This document shows, in pieces, positions 35,310-50,000 of a DNA stretch of 64,000 nucleotides (within the stretch, counting starts at the first letter, position 1; each line of letters starts with the position of its first letter). This DNA comes from Amphiura filiformis. Taxonomy: Eukaryota; Echinodermata; Ophiuroidea; Amphilepidida; Amphiuridae. Both the position numbers and the translations under genes were made by a program. The stretch is from positions 310,001 to 374,000 of the forward strand of contig NW_027305511.1 of NCBI RefSeq assembly GCF_039555335.1. Direction: 5' to 3'. Below the pieces are notes generated by a model. It worked only from the letters and a program-made list of their open reading frames with translations. It made no database searches and had not been told where the DNA came from.

Positions 35310-37920
35310 AGCCTGGCATTCAAATATTTGCAAACAGTCTAAGGCTATTTTAAGAGCATAACTTGGTAAGGGTATGCTTGACAGCGTTCAGAATACTTCA
35401 TGGTATACGGTCTGATTTATAGCAGGCAATCGCAGGACTACCTTGCAAAAAAGATCGTGTGTTTTAAAATATCTCATAAATATGCATTTACTGAATCAAA
35501 AACAAATTGATATCTTGTGTTTTGAACTACCTCATGAAATTAACTTGTCTGAATGGGTAGTATATTCTGAGGTAGCACAGTGTGTGCAAGAGCAACTCAT
35601 ATTGACAAATGAGACCTTTGCCGGTTTTTTTTTGGGGGGGGGGGGAATGTAATAATAAACTTTTGGATCGGCAGATAAATATCAAACCTTTAAACTCAAT
35701 TGTCTCAAACCTTGTTTATTGAAACTTAAGTCCTTCTTTCATAGTACCACCCTTTCCTGGTTATAACTATATAAGATATGTATTCACCTGAAGATCGCCT
35801 TTGCGTGAAACACCGTGTTGTGAAATGTTATAAAATCTGTGTTTATATTTTAAAATAGCTCTACCATTTATTGGTATCGAGCACTGTATAGCTGTCTGTG
35901 ATACTTTTTTTTTATGATTGTATTAAAAGAATTCGTTTAATGTAAATTATGTTGTAAAGCACAATCAGTTTATTTTCTTATTTTAAACTAAAAAACTGTT
36001 TATAAGCAAAGTGGCCTATAAAAATTGAAGATAAAGAACACACGGTTGTTTGATGACATTTAAAACAGAGTCATTTTCAAGAAAAGTTCATCAATGCGCT
36101 GGCGTAGTGCACGATATGACCGTTACTAGGTCAACTGGCTCACGCTTTTTTTGTTACGAACCAGTGATAGGAATGATCACAACACGAAACCTAAGGCTTC
36201 ATAATTCGGAATATGTGTATGAGCCTAGGCTTGAACCAGTAACCAATGGATACTAACGTGCACCTCGTCAGCGAATTATGGTGCTATTTATCTTAAATCT
36301 TGTTTGAATCTTTATACAAGGGGTAGACACTTGTACAATGGAATTAGAACATCAGAAAAAAAAAGACTTATAAATGACAAGGAAATTTTCAAAAACACTT
36401 TTTATCATGAAATGTAAGGAATAAAACATATTATTTGGTTAATTAGAATTAAAAAAATATATGTAAATAGCGCCCTCAATTTGCACACAAATGTACAATT
36501 TATAGAAAAAATACCAAAAAAAAAAACAAAAGGATGAATAATTTGATATATGAACGAAAATCTATGTTGAAAATAGCTAAAAAAACATATGTGTATATTA
36601 GTGTGATAGCTGTTGGTATTGTTCCGGTTTAGAATTGAACATTGTTTTTATTTAGAAAAATTAATAAATGATCACATCATAACAACCGTACACAGAAATG
36701 AAGGTCGCTTAACAAAAAGCAAACAAAAAACATGTGAAGAATATCAGCATTTGGATTTTGAATGATGAGATTATAGTATCAAGTTTTATGAAAGTTTGAT
36801 ACATAGCAAAAGTGTCGCTTTGTTACACAGTTTACGTTAGTAGAAATTACGATTATTAAAATATGATTATATTAAACTCAATATAATTACAAACAATTTC
36901 ATATTTTTAAGATTAAAGATATGCATAGTAGAGTTTTGCGAGTTTCTTTAATGAATGTGACAGCAAATGTAATAAACTATTTACAAGTATTTCTGCAAAA
37001 CGCAGTTTATTGTGTATTATACTATTTAAAAATTAGAAGATTCTTAGTATGTAAGGAAGGGCTAGATCTTTTAACACCTCTGAAGCCTATGCATGATGAA
37101 ATTTTATATTCTACAGCTCTTTCAATATTGAAGTATTGAATATCAGGGGACCATGGTTTATTATATTAAAGTCTGATGCAATGTTAGCTGACAAAAATGA
37201 TTATAATAAAGTTTCAATATAAAACTCAAACTTTTTGTTATGTGTCAATTTAACAGCATTAAAAAACCGCGCTCGGCGAATCCCTATGATGTGATCACGC
37301 CTAAGTCGCTGGGTGAATCATTTAAGGTACTGCGAGGGTTATAAGGGGACGGTGTTTAGTACTCCAGATTTGTCCGTATGGCGTGATCACTCTACACACC
37401 CAATTTGAGTAGAAGAACATGCAAAAAATACATGGGATACTGCTCAGCACTGCCCTGATTTGGTAAAACGATCTAACTTAAAATTTGGACATTTTGATAT
37501 AAATCCATATCACAATATGAAACATTTCCCACATAGTGTCGCTATGACGTCATTATGTGAGCGCCCTCTTGCAAAATTTGAAAGTTCTGGCTATGTACAA
37601 AAGTATAGGAAAATTGAATTTCGTTTGTAGAAACATATGGTGGGACTCACCACCCCCCCACCCCCAGGTGCTGGGGTACAAATGTTATCACTAAAATGAG
37701 CACAAAGGATGGATTTACAATTAGCTTGCGCCGTTTGGGCGTAAAGACGGGCAATTTTTTAGGGTTCTATGGTTAAGGGAAATAGAAGGAGAGAGAGAGA
37801 ATTAATGCTCACAAATCTGATTAAACTAAGTTGTCTTAGATACTCTAGCGGGGCGCTTCATTTATTATTTTTTAGTTATGTTCTATGAAAATAACGTGCG
37901 GTTACTGCATTGCTCGTTGA
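35310..37920. other. Intergenic region between converging genes, probable 3' UTRs
   Basis: 2.6 kb of AT-rich sequence between the phosphatase stop (35309) and the nAChR stop (37921). Possible AATAAA signals include 37206-37211 (+ strand). No coding frame with family similarity is seen. A dispersed repeat at about 37690-37775 is the inverted relative of 14460-14610 (shared TTTACGCCCAAACG and AAATCCATCCT). A C-rich run lies at 37650-37670. Confidence 0.5.
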
Positions 37921-38022
37921 CTACCCACGACGACCAAGCATAATAGCCAATCCCACTACGAAAACTATAGAGAAGATAACGAAAGAGACCAGGTCTAAGT
38001 ATTGCAGCCAGTCTCGCTTGGT
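37921..38022 (-). CDS. nAChR last exon (M4 and stop)
   Basis: A 102-bp phase-0 exon after a TTTTCAG acceptor. It encodes TKRDWLQYLDL, one hydrophobic span and LGRRG, then TAG. This is the usual pre-M4 amphipathic segment (xxxDWKxxAxxxDR) followed by M4. The very short tail is normal for this family. Confidence 0.9.
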   Translation of the reverse strand, partial: TKRDWLQYLDLVSFVIFSIVFVVGLAIMLGRRG

Positions 38023-41000
38023 CTGAAAATTAAAGAACAAATATAGATACTTTTGACAGCATAGCCTTATACTATAAATTATGCCCTATGCAAAAATAAA
38101 ACCAGATCGACAGTTTTACCACAGCCCTACTAGATGGGGTTGCATGTGAGACGTCCCCTAGTGCCCTGTTCATCTTCCTTTTCAGCAGTGGCGGCAGAAG
38201 CATTCAAATTTAGGAGGGCGGTCTAAGGACGAGCATATTTTTTTCCCGTTTAAATTTAAATTTCTGACTTTTTTACCCCCAAATGAAGGTGTGTTTAGCT
38301 TTTAGTATACTTTTTTGTGCACAATATACTTACTTCCGCAGGCGTATGAATATTCAGGTCCTGGTCATCACCTTCAACAGTCTTCTTCTTTACCGGGTGA
38401 GATTTTCTGACATGCAGGTGGTAAGACACTACAGCAAGAATCGTCGCAAAGAAGTCGATGAATAATGCGAAAGCCATGTATTCACCTAATATCGTGTCAC
38501 CACTTGCTGGTACAACACTTTGAAGATAAACCAGGAGAAGCAGAAGAGCAAGGAAGATGATGCCACAGAGCGTGATCTTCTCATGAGAAGCAGGTGGAAG
38601 CAAAAACGTCAACAATATCATGAATCCTGTCAGAACAGAAGGGAGGACCAGCTTGACACTGTATGCCTGGGAATTCCGCGTCAGGTACACTGTGAATGTA
38701 ACATCGCCATAGGTTTCGGCACAGCATGGGTATTGAATTAAATTTAGTTTCGGTGTGGCGTCACGGACAACAAGATCCGCAGATGGATTGAAAAATTCCA
38801 AGTCGATTTTTGATGACATCGTTGTAATGTTTATTGAAGTGAGGTCATGAGTCCAGGAACCGTATTTGAGGGTGCACTTTTGTTCATCGTAAGGAAAATA
38901 TCGTAAATTCATTGGACATTTGAACTCAATTTGATAAGTCGGGAGACTGTACTGGTAACCATTTGAGTAGAGGAGCGTTTTGTGGTCAAACAGCTTTGTG
39001 ACTCTGACACTGAAATAAATTGAAAGTTTAAAAACATATCAATTAAAGGATCGACTCATTTTCAATAACGCCGTGCATTAACACCCATCCAACAATCATA
39101 GCTCAAATTTTACCCTCAAATTATTATGGTTATGATGTAATGAGTATGCAACACATTCAAAAATCATTTTATACATCATGTATGATATTGTGTTCGACAA
39201 GCATGTCTGAGTTGGCGAATGCATGACCTAGCGCACTAGTAGAAATTAAAATTAAAATTCGTGCAAAAACGATAAGAATTGGACAAAATGATTAGAACTT
39301 AAATTTTTCTTATTTCTATGAAATTTTAAAACCGGCGGGACCGATCGGGCATGCTTTACTAATTATCGTGTTAAATTTTCTCATAAAACAATGTGGCATG
39401 TTATTTACACGATAATTACAGTAAGCCAAAAATTAAGGTACCAGTTGTGTTCACCTCTGTATATCCTAAATAAAGACAAATATGTCAAAATTAAAACAGG
39501 CAGCTAATACCTTAACTTTTTAGCTCTGATTCAAGACCTTATTTGTTGACATTGGTTGAGAATTAAGGGAAACGGTGATCTAAAACCTACTGACGAGACG
39601 AAATCAAAAGTTGCACTTTTGTGTTCTAATCAATGAAAGCATGATGCTAGTTTTAACGTGCTAATCAATGGAAGTGCGGCGCTATAGTTCTCTTGTTCTT
39701 GCGAACGCTTTCTATACAAATCAATAGCGCATGCAATGGAGGAAACTGCAACTTTTAAATTGGCACCTTCCTTGGGGTTTTGGATCGCCGTGTCTTTATT
39801 TCTTGAACAATTTCAACGAATGAGGTCTTAAATTCGAGCTAAAAAATGCTGCTATTGGCTGCTGGTTCCAATTATGACATTATCTGTAGGATAGACAGGG
39901 GTAAACATAACTGGTACCTTAATTTTTTGGCTTATTGTAGTATTTGTCATCCATTTGGAAGAGAAAGCATGCCCCGATCAGTCCCATAGGTTTAAAGTTT
40001 CATTGAAATATTTACAGTTTCAATTCTCACCGTTTTGTCCATCCAATTCATCTCAGTGGAAAAATCAATTTCCACTAGTAATGATGCATTACATAGCGGT
40101 GTTTGGACTCAAATAATATAAAGCTTACACGCAAGAGGAATGGTGCGGGTTCTATAATGGATATCCCAATGCTTGATATGCTGTCCATCAACCGCTGCAT
40201 GCGCTGAAGCCCAGCGCTAATTGACAGCCAAAATTTAACTCAATTTTTTAGTGAGTTGATGTCAGCCAATCAGAAAAGACGTACTATTAGGTTGTCGCCA
40301 GACGGTTTGCTTAGTGATAGAGGAACACAAACCAAGTCAAGTCAAGTCAAGTTAAACTTTATTATTCCATTTCTGGAAATTACATGCACATGAGATCATA
40401 ATAAAATACATTAGAGACCAAGCATAATACAAAAACAGGTATTATATAAAGCACAATGAAATTCAAAGGCACTCCATAGAAATGGTATGAAAACATTAAT
40501 TAACGACGGTACTTGGAGTTAAGATACAAAATAGCTTGAGGGACAAATGAGTTCAGGTATCTGTCTGTATTTGCACGCGGCTGTTGCATACGACCAGTTT
40601 TTTAGTTATGATGATATGATATGTTGGGGATCCTCCATCACATCAGTGAGCTTCTTCAACAAAAGATCAGTGTACACTGTCTGGAAATCCTGTCGTGGTG
40701 AGCCTATGATTCTACTAGCTTCTTTAATTACCCTAATTAATTAATTAACCGGCTAGGACCGAAACAAGCCAATTTAATACCTTACCCATTGTATAATTCA
40801 ATGTCTGGCATCCATATGTCATCTGTGTTGACCCGCATTACAGTGATATCATCGTATGAATTTGGATCCCAAGCTAATCTATGATCAGTCCATCCCTGCA
40901 AATATATAACAAAGAACTATCACAAGGGCTCTGGTATGAGCATTTGGACAGTATTTTTGTGGGACATGAGAGCACATCAGACATATCGAATTGCATTCTG

Positions 41001-44000
41001 AATTACGAGGGTTGGTCAATAATATCCCGCAACCAATATTTATCTCCGCTCATCCATGACTTAAATGACTGTTACTTACGATCAATAAAGTTTGTACCTT
41101 TGTCTTTCAAAACACACAACAATTAGTATCAGAGTACCTTTAATTACGTAATCTCATTTGCAGTTGTTGTGCTCTTCCTTGCATTCTAAGAATCTTCTAA
41201 TTTTTAAATATTATAATACACAATAATTTGTAGTTGAGGAACGTGTAATAAAAAGAAGCACAAATAAAGAACAAAGCAATTTATAAGCCTTATTTTTGGA
41301 ATGAGGGAATCTGAGTATATTCAATTGATAATTGTGAAGAAGAAATGTATCCGTCAACAGATCAGGAAAGATACCGTCTTTGAACTTCACTAAAATAGGC
41401 CTTAACGACAAACAAAAATGGTGTGAAAATCGGGAGAAAAGAGCCCACACAGTAGAAGAAAGAATCCAAATTATCTCCAAAATAGAACAAAAACAATATG
41501 AGATATCATAGTCAGGACAATAGAATTTGTTGAAATAAAAATAGAATTATGCGCATGCGTTGATGGTACGCATGATTGAAACTACCAAAAATTTATGAAA
41601 AAAGTACAATTTCATCAAAAACGCGCTAAAAATATGACTAATACAAGGTTTGCGGAATAGTAGCTGTGTGAGTGAATTACTGTACCAAGTCTTATGCTAG
41701 AATTAGACATACCTTTCGAAATTCAAATTTCTTATTCAATCCAGAGCCTCTCTATGGAGTGCTACTTTGAATACAAAAACAAGACCTTTTGAAAACAAGG
41801 GTTCATTAAGAAAGAAATGTTTGTGATTTCACCACTGGGCTCTTCCTTTTTAATAATCAGTAGATACCCGATCAAACCAGGTACAATTTTGTCATCGATT
41901 AATCTTTCTATCTCTTATTATGTAAAGAACAATGGGTGATAAAGCCTACTCAAAATTGGAGATATTCAACACGATCCCTTTTCTTTAATAAAAATGGTAT
42001 CTAAAAAGAGTACAGCATCATTTCTATGTTATCGGTCTACAAAGTTGCAAAAACCGCGCCAGATTCCATACTTTTATTCTCGAGATATTCGGAATTATGT
42101 AACAATACCTCAATTTGGCGCGAGATTTTCTTGACCATAAATCAGGCAGTGTCCATACACTATTGTGTTTATGCTAATATCATTACGTATTACGTAATCA
42201 AGTATTCAGCATCGCTAATACATATTTGTTTTGAAAGACAAAAGTATAAACTTGTATTCAGGGTAAGTAACAGTCATCCAAGTCATGCATGAGCGGAGAT
42301 GCACCATAGTTGCGGGAACTTATTGACCATCCCTCGTATGTTTAAAGTTTTGTATTAAACCATAATGCTGCTGTGCAGTCACGGAAAAAATGTCTTGTTT
42401 TCTTTATTTGGCCTTTCTGTTAGGATATATTTACGTCTAGGAGCCAATGATATTGACAGAAACAATACTTACCAGTTTTAACCACGCATGAGCAGACGCC
42501 AGGCCATTTGCTTCTTCCTAAGAAATAATCATAATGGTTTTTATTTGTACAGTGATATGAAACATCTTTATGACGGCAAATTTATAAAATTTAGACAAAT
42601 TTTGTGGCAGATAATTAATACAAGTTCAGCCTTAAAAGACCCTTAAATTGCATGGAAATATCACTGTTGATCCGCGAGAAAATGTGAAAATATTTTGTTC
42701 AACAGCACAAGATGGTCTGACTTTGACCCCTCCTGAAACTAAAACAAAATATAAATATCTCATTGTTTTTACTACTGCTCATTTACGACTAGCTAGTAAT
42801 TAGCACTGTGTAATAAGAAAGTCATATCTGATTTAGTTGCTGAGATATTGTCTTTTTAAAAAAAGGTACTTTGTAAAATAACTTGCTATGTCCAATTTAG
42901 CTCAAAATGCTCAAGGTCGGGACATTTTCAGCCAAAAAGGGGATTTTTTGTGACCTCACCTTGAGGAGTACAAACGGTACCCATGACCAATTGTAGAAGA
43001 GCATCCAAGATTTTGGGTGTACACGCGGTATAAGTATTAAATTAGCATGGATTGACCCGTTTGCGAATTTGGCATATGTGGTATGATTGCAGACCAGTTC
43101 ATCTCCACTTTTTATTCCTTGATTTTTGGTTTCTGAACAGAAGAGAAACCAAAACTTACGTTGGACACGATGCAGTACGTGGCTAGCGTAGTGGCCGCCA
43201 CCAAAGCAAGTGTCGGAATTATGTAGTGCTGCCTAATTTGGCAGGTACAATTTGGGACAAACATACTGCAGGAATCGACATCTCATTATTACCAATGAAG
43301 AAATAATTATCTAAATCGAGTAAATAACAATTTAAGTTGTTTTCTATGTTTTTTATCATATTTATATTCCTGATGCATACTGGCTAAATAATGGTACAAA
43401 GTCAGTGATAAATAAGCTTCCCAATTCATTTTGTATAATTGTGACCCCTTCCGACAAAACCAAGAACAAGTCGCATATTTGACATTTAATGATTTGAATA
43501 AAAATAAGCTTTGAAATGATACCAAAATTATATACATACAGGGTATCCCAAAAAACAGAGAACCCTCATTGTGCCCTCTTTTTCTCCTATTTCTGAAAAG
43601 TTGATAAAATATATTTTGGTATGTAAATAAACCTTTAATCGTTAGCTTTAATAAACCAAAATGATTATTTCAATCGGCTCTCAACTTTTGAAGATATACT
43701 CTTTTTAAGAAATGTACCCGTTCCTTGTTGGAGCTGGTCACAATTTAAACGCTGTCGAAGTGATGATGTATCAGGATTAACTACCATAGCAAAAGATGAA
43801 TACAATTTTTTAATATATCGTCCTGCACTACAACGCTCACGCGGTACCTACGCTTTGAACCATAAAGGTCAAAAAAATGCTAATCTCTCACACCTGTAAG
43901 ATTAGTATCTTCGAAAAGAGCGGTATTGTATTCGATCTATGATTGCAGACATACACAGTGGGTGCGTGCAACCTGCTTGTAGTGCAGGGCAATCAATTAA

Positions 44001-47000
44001 AAAATTGTATTTATCTGTTGCTATGGTAGTTAATCCTGTTACATCACCACTTCGACAGCGTTTAAATTATACGAAATGAATTGGGAAGTTTATTTATCAC
44101 TGACTTTGTACCATTATTTATCTGTTGCTATGGTAGTTAATCCGATTATTACGTAACTTCGACCTACGGGACTTAAAAGGGCATTTCGTGATCCACAGCA
44201 GCATCCCCCCACTTTTCTCAAAAAATGTTCGAGATTTTTATATCACTGGAAACCTCTGGCTGCATAATGTTAATGTTCAAAATATTTCTTGCAGATTAAT
44301 TCGTTTAGCAGAGATATCGTGAAATTTGAATTTCGTTCTGGTATACCAGAACGAACTTACAACATAGGTGCTTTTGTGCAATTAGCATTTCAAAAGTCTT
44401 CAAGAAGTCAAGTATATTATCGAGTATATTGATAATACTTGTATGGCACTACCGGTACATATCGTAGGCCTATGGATTCCCTCTTTCTCTTTCCCTTCTC
44501 TCCCCTCTTTTCCCTCTCTCTCCCTCCTTTCTCTTTTTTTCCTTTTTTTTTCCCCAAATACCTTTTTTGCTAGGCTTGTTGATAATAATCGTATGGTATT
44601 GCATATCGTATGGATTCCCATCTCTTTTCCCTCCTCTCCAGCTCTCTCTTCCTCTCTCTCTCTCTGCCTCTCTCTCTCTCCCTCTCTCTCCCCCCTGCAG
44701 CTACTGATGTGAACGCACAGGCCCCTTTGATCAGGGATGACGGTGCAGGACTCCATAAGTGTGTGGGGGTGTGTGTGTATGTAGGGGGGGGGGGGCAGCT
44801 GCAGCAGCAGTGGCATACATTTGTTTGTGACATAGGGGAGGGAGGTTGATTTCATTGATTTTCATCCAGTCAAGACGTGTTTCACACGTTGCTCCCATCT
44901 AATGGGAAAATCAATGTAGTGGTTAAGCTTATTGACTTGCATTGCCAATGCCTGTATAATATAACCAGTGTATGTAGTATAGTAATATGTAAGTACTACT
45001 CAGTACAACTTTGTATTTATTTATCATATACCACTGGTTGGTGTAATATTTATTGTATTTGCATTGTCAAATATGGCTGAATATAACATTGTCAATGTTT
45101 GTATATACAACAAGTGTATGAACTTACTATTGTAAGATGTAAGTACTACGAGTACAACTGTGTATTATATTCCTCACTCTATCATACCACTGGGTTGCAT
45201 AGTACTGTTATTGTATTTGTCAAATATGGCTGATAACAAACTACCAGATGTAGATGACTTTCTGGACAAAATGATGTCAAGTTCAAAATATAAAGAGTTT
45301 CTGAAAAATGTAATCACTGAAGTCATTGATGAAAAAATTGTTCAACGTATAGAGAAATGCGAAAGTGATCTATTTGACCTTTCTAACAAAGTAGAAGCTC
45401 TTGAAATTGCCAGGGAAGAGAGTAACGTAGGTAAAGAAGACCTGTCTCAACAAATGAAGTATGTAGATAAACAACTAAATGACATCCAACAGTATAGTAG
45501 ACGTAATAGTCTCAGGGTGACAGGCATACCCGAACATCTTAAAGAATGTACTGACACTATTGTAAAAGACCTGGCAAAAGAGAAATTAGGTATCACTATA
45601 AACGACAGTGATGTTGACAGAAGTCATAGAGTCGGTAAAATGAATGAATCAGAAGACGGTAGTAAAAAACACAGGGCAATCTTGGTCAAATTTACCAGCT
45701 ACAGGCCAAGAAATAAAGTTATCAAAGCTAGAAGCAAATTGAAAGGCTCTGGCATTACTATACATGAAGACCTGACTAAACAAAATCAAAGCTTGCTATC
45801 CAAGACAGCTAAACATCCAGGTGTTGTCTCTGCATGGAGTATTGATGGTCGCATCTTTGCCTCGATTCCAAGTTCAGCTCCAGGTAAAACTGTGATCATA
45901 CTTGTAAGAAACACAGACGACTTTAAGAAAATACCTGAAGTCGATGAAGGCATTGTGGCTAATCTGAAAAAGCTAGCTAAGTCAAAATCTAAACCTCATG
46001 TAACTTCGCCCAAACATGCAATGCAAACAAGAAATAGATCTGGTAGCTTAAAGTAATTTAAGATGATGTTAGCTATCATCCCATTTCCATGATTATAGTG
46101 CCTGTATCAGATCCTGTAAATATTATCTCTGGTGTTTCTGATACTGTAGGTCTATAAGGTTTGTTATTGTTTGTTATGTATGATTCCTCTGTTGTATTTA
46201 TATCCACCATTTGTTCCATACTGATGATATGATGTTTCTACATATTAAATATGTTCACAAATGTTGCAGTGACCTATCTGCAAAGGAATTCAGAAGCAAT
46301 GACTATACAAAATATTGGCATTGCTCCAGTTGTAATGAAAATTTGACACTGCCTTTTAATCATTTTACTGATGAACGTGAATTTCAACTTGAATTGTATA
46401 GGTGTTTTGAGGACATGTCGGCTGATACTGAATATATGAAATCCCATTTCGATAACATGAAATACAATCCTTTTGATAATGATGATGCATTTGAAGTAAA
46501 TGATTGTAATAATAACACACAATATTTTTCCACAGACAATCTAAAAGAAACAGCCGGTATAAAAAACAGCAATTTATCATTACTTTGTAGCAATGTAAGA
46601 AGTCTGACTAAAACTTTGATGCATTAAAGGAATTACTCTCAGAAATTGATGTAAACTTTCAAATCATTGGACTGGTTGAAACTTGGTTGAAAGAAAAGCC
46701 TCATGATTACTATCATCTAAGAGGATATAACCTCGAATTGTGTAATAGAAATGACAAGAGAGGCGGTGGTGTATCTATGTATGTTGATGAGAATATTGCT
46801 TATAATATTAGACATGATATTAATGATCTAAATCAGTTGAAGTATACTGAATCGTTGTTTATAGAAATTGAAAAAAGTAATTCGCAAAACATTGTAGTTG
46901 GTGTAGTATATAGACCACCTGACCAAACTATTGATGAATTTAATAAATATATTGATGCTGTATTATGTAAAATAACAGGTCAGGAAAATAAGCTCCTATA

Positions 47001-50000
47001 TATAATGGGTGATTTTAATATAAACCTACTCAATGATGATGTTCATAAACCAACTGGTGAATTTGTAGATGTTATAACATCATATTCTCTATACCCTAGT
47101 ATAACTAAACCGACTCGGATAACTAGAAAATCAGCAACTCTGATTGATAACTTTTTACCAACAATTATGCAAATCAAACATCTGGCATTATTCTAACTGA
47201 TATAAGTGACCATCTTCCTATATTTGTATCTACAAACTTAAGTGTTTATGGTAAAAATACCAAAGATTTTGTCATCGAAATTAGGGATATGAGTGTACAA
47301 AACATTGATGCACTTAAAGATAAACTTAGCAAGGTTGACTGGGATAATGTGTGTGAAAATCATGATGCCAATGTATCATACAACAAGTTTATTGATAAAT
47401 TTAAAGCGGTATTTGATGAATGTATTCCAAAAAAGGTAGTTAAGAAATCTCATACAAAAAATAGGATGCCTAGGGCACCTTGGATAACATATTCTCTACT
47501 AAAATGTATTCGTAGAAAGAACAAGTTGTTCAAAAAACATATCCAAAAACCTACTGATGCGAATGTACATAAATATAAAATGTATCGTAACAAGTTAAAC
47601 TCCTTATTGAGGAGGGCAAAACAAAATTATTTCAGTTCACAACTGGACAAAGAAAGGTATAATATGAGAAATACATGGAAAATTCTGAATTCTGTACTCA
47701 GATGTCCAAAAAAGACATCTTCTCAAAAGTTTGTAAGTGACAATGAAACTTATAATGATCCATCAAAAGTAGCAAACAAATTCAATGAATTCTTTGCCAG
47801 CATTGGACCTACACTAGCTGCCTCTATAAAACACCAAGGTAAAAATTTTGATGAGTATCTAACTAATAGTTGCAACTCTAGTTGTTTTTTCAAACCGACA
47901 GACGAAAATGAAATCCTGAAGATTATTAACAACTTAGGTAATAGAAAAAGTCCAGGTTATGATCTAATAAAGTCTGACGTGGTAAAATTGGTTGCCACTG
48001 AAATTTTATATCCATTAAAAATCATTTTCAACAAGTCACTAACAGAAGGAATTGTTCCTGATGCTATGAAAATAGCAAAGGTTGTACCTATATATAAGAA
48101 AGATTCTCCACAATTATTTGGTAATTATAGACCAGTATCTGTGTTGCCTTGTTTTTCAAAAATTCTAGAAAGAATTGTTCATGAAAGATGTAGTAACTTT
48201 TTAAATGCCAAAGAATTACTGTACAATAGGCAATATGGGTTTCGTCATAAACATTCTACGTATATGGCTGTATTAGACTTGATTAAAGATACAAACAAGG
48301 CTATTGATGAAAATATGTATACTGCAAGTGTCTTCATGGACCTTTCAAAGGCCTTTGATACTATTGATCATGACATCTTATTACAAAAGTTGTACCATTA
48401 TGGTTTTCGTGGTGTACCGTATAACTGGTTTGAAAACTATCTGTCAAACCGTAAACAATATGTATCTTTTAATTCTGCAAAATCATCTTGTACCAGTGTG
48501 AAGTGTGGGGTGCCACAGGGCTCCATCTTGGGGCCACTACTATTTATTATATATATGAATGACATTAGCAGAACATCCAAACTTCTATCGTTTATATTAT
48601 TTGCAGATGACACAACTGTTTTTCTTTCTGATAATAATATTCAAAGGCTTTGTGACAATATGAATAAAGAATTGAAGGAGATTGTTAACTGGTTTAAGTG
48701 TAACAAGTTATCCCTGAATGCTAGTAAAACAAATCTCATGTTTATTGGAACACCTCATCAAACAAAGAATATAACTGATGTCCACAATGTATTTCTAGAT
48801 GGATGCAAACTTTCACGTGTATATGACGTTAAATTTCTGGGCATTACACTTGATGACAACCTAACTTGGAGGTCACATATTAACAACATTAGTAAAACAT
48901 GTTCTAGAAATATTGGTGTCCTAAACAAACTTAAACTATTTTTACCAAAAACAAGCCTGTATCAGTTGTATTGTACGCTAATCTTACCATATTTAAGCTA
49001 CGGTATAATATTGTGGGGTTCTGCTAATAAGTATAATTTAAACAGACTTGTGAAGCTCCAGAAAAGAGCAGTAAGAATTATAAATAATAGTTCGTATCTT
49101 TGCCACACCAAACCATTGTTCGAAAAGTACAATTTACTTAATATATGCCAACTGTATAATAAAGAACTGGGTATATTTATGTACAAATATCATAAGGGTC
49201 TATTACCAAGTTCATTTGACAACTTGTTCATAAACATGAAGTCTATTCACAATTATAATACCAGAAAGAAAGAGAATTATCGAACTGACATCCATAAAGT
49301 CACGGATGTTTTAACACTTGGTCCTAGGCTGTGGAATAGTTTGCCAAGTGAAATTAAAGAAGCTAAACTGGTAAATAAATTCAAAAATAGTATGTTAAGG
49401 TATCTAAAAGATAACAAATAATGTCACAATTCATATTGTGCTGAATCTATGTTATTCACTATACTATTTGATACTACACTACTGCTATAATATTTGCCTA
49501 CTTAACATTGTATTATGGTAAATTAAAATGGGTTCTTATAATTCATATTGTGCTGACTCTATGTTATTCACTATACTACTTGATACTATACTACTACTAA
49601 AATATTTGTTTGCTTGAAATTGTATTACGGTAAATTAAGATGGGTTCTTATAATTCATATTGTGCTGACTCTATGTTATTCACTATACTACTTGATACTA
49701 TACTACTGCTAAAATATTTGTTTGCTTAAAATTGTATTATGGTAAATTAAGATGGGTTCTTTGTTTATTTATTTATGTTTATGTGTATATTCGTTGTTTT
49801 GATTAAATTATAATTATTTGTTAATTAAAAGGTGGTACATCGTTATCAGGCCTCGGCTTTGTGATGTACCTACCTTCATCAAATCTTGTTAATACACAAT
49901 AATTGTATATAATAATGCTATAATGTTTGTAATGAGATTGATGAAAAAATAAAATAAAGAAAGATTAAAGATAAAGGAGGTTGGTGTAAAATTCTTGAAC

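Larger units (their letters stand above)
44860..49970 (+). mobile_element. Nearly complete Jockey-superfamily LINE (CR1/L2/Crack/Daphne-like)
   Basis: A non-LTR retrotransposon in the nAChR intron, antisense to that gene. Parts: 5' region with two 150-bp tandem units (from 44987 and 45137), ORF1 (45226-46056), ORF2 with endonuclease and reverse transcriptase (46211-49421), a 3' region of three units of about 112 bp, and an A-rich end near 49970. The C-terminal RT tail (IHNYNTRKKENY...LGPRLWNSLPSEIK) is of the kind found in Crack, Daphne and related clades. ORF1 and RT are open, but ORF2 is broken by two single-base frameshifts (near 46620 and 47170), so this copy is inactive though fairly young. 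Exact ends and target-site duplication were not resolved. Confidence 0.88.

Noticed and set aside
41211-41480. 89-codon - strand frame inside the mariner-like element, considered as a transposase remnant
   Set aside because: No recognisable D-D-D, WVPHEL or HDNARPH-like motifs; left as non-coding interior.
43160-43264. A - strand frame MFVPNCTCQIRQHY... with a hydrophobic stretch and GTAAG donor, first taken as nAChR exon 1
   Set aside because: It lies between exon 51218-51366 and exon 42473-42517 in transcript order, so it cannot be the first exon of the same transcript. Its phase-0 end would bypass the N-terminal helix. An alternative start is possible but unsupported.
44400-44855. Frames with Ser/Leu or Arg/Glu repeats
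   Set aside because: Translations of a CT-rich low-complexity tract.
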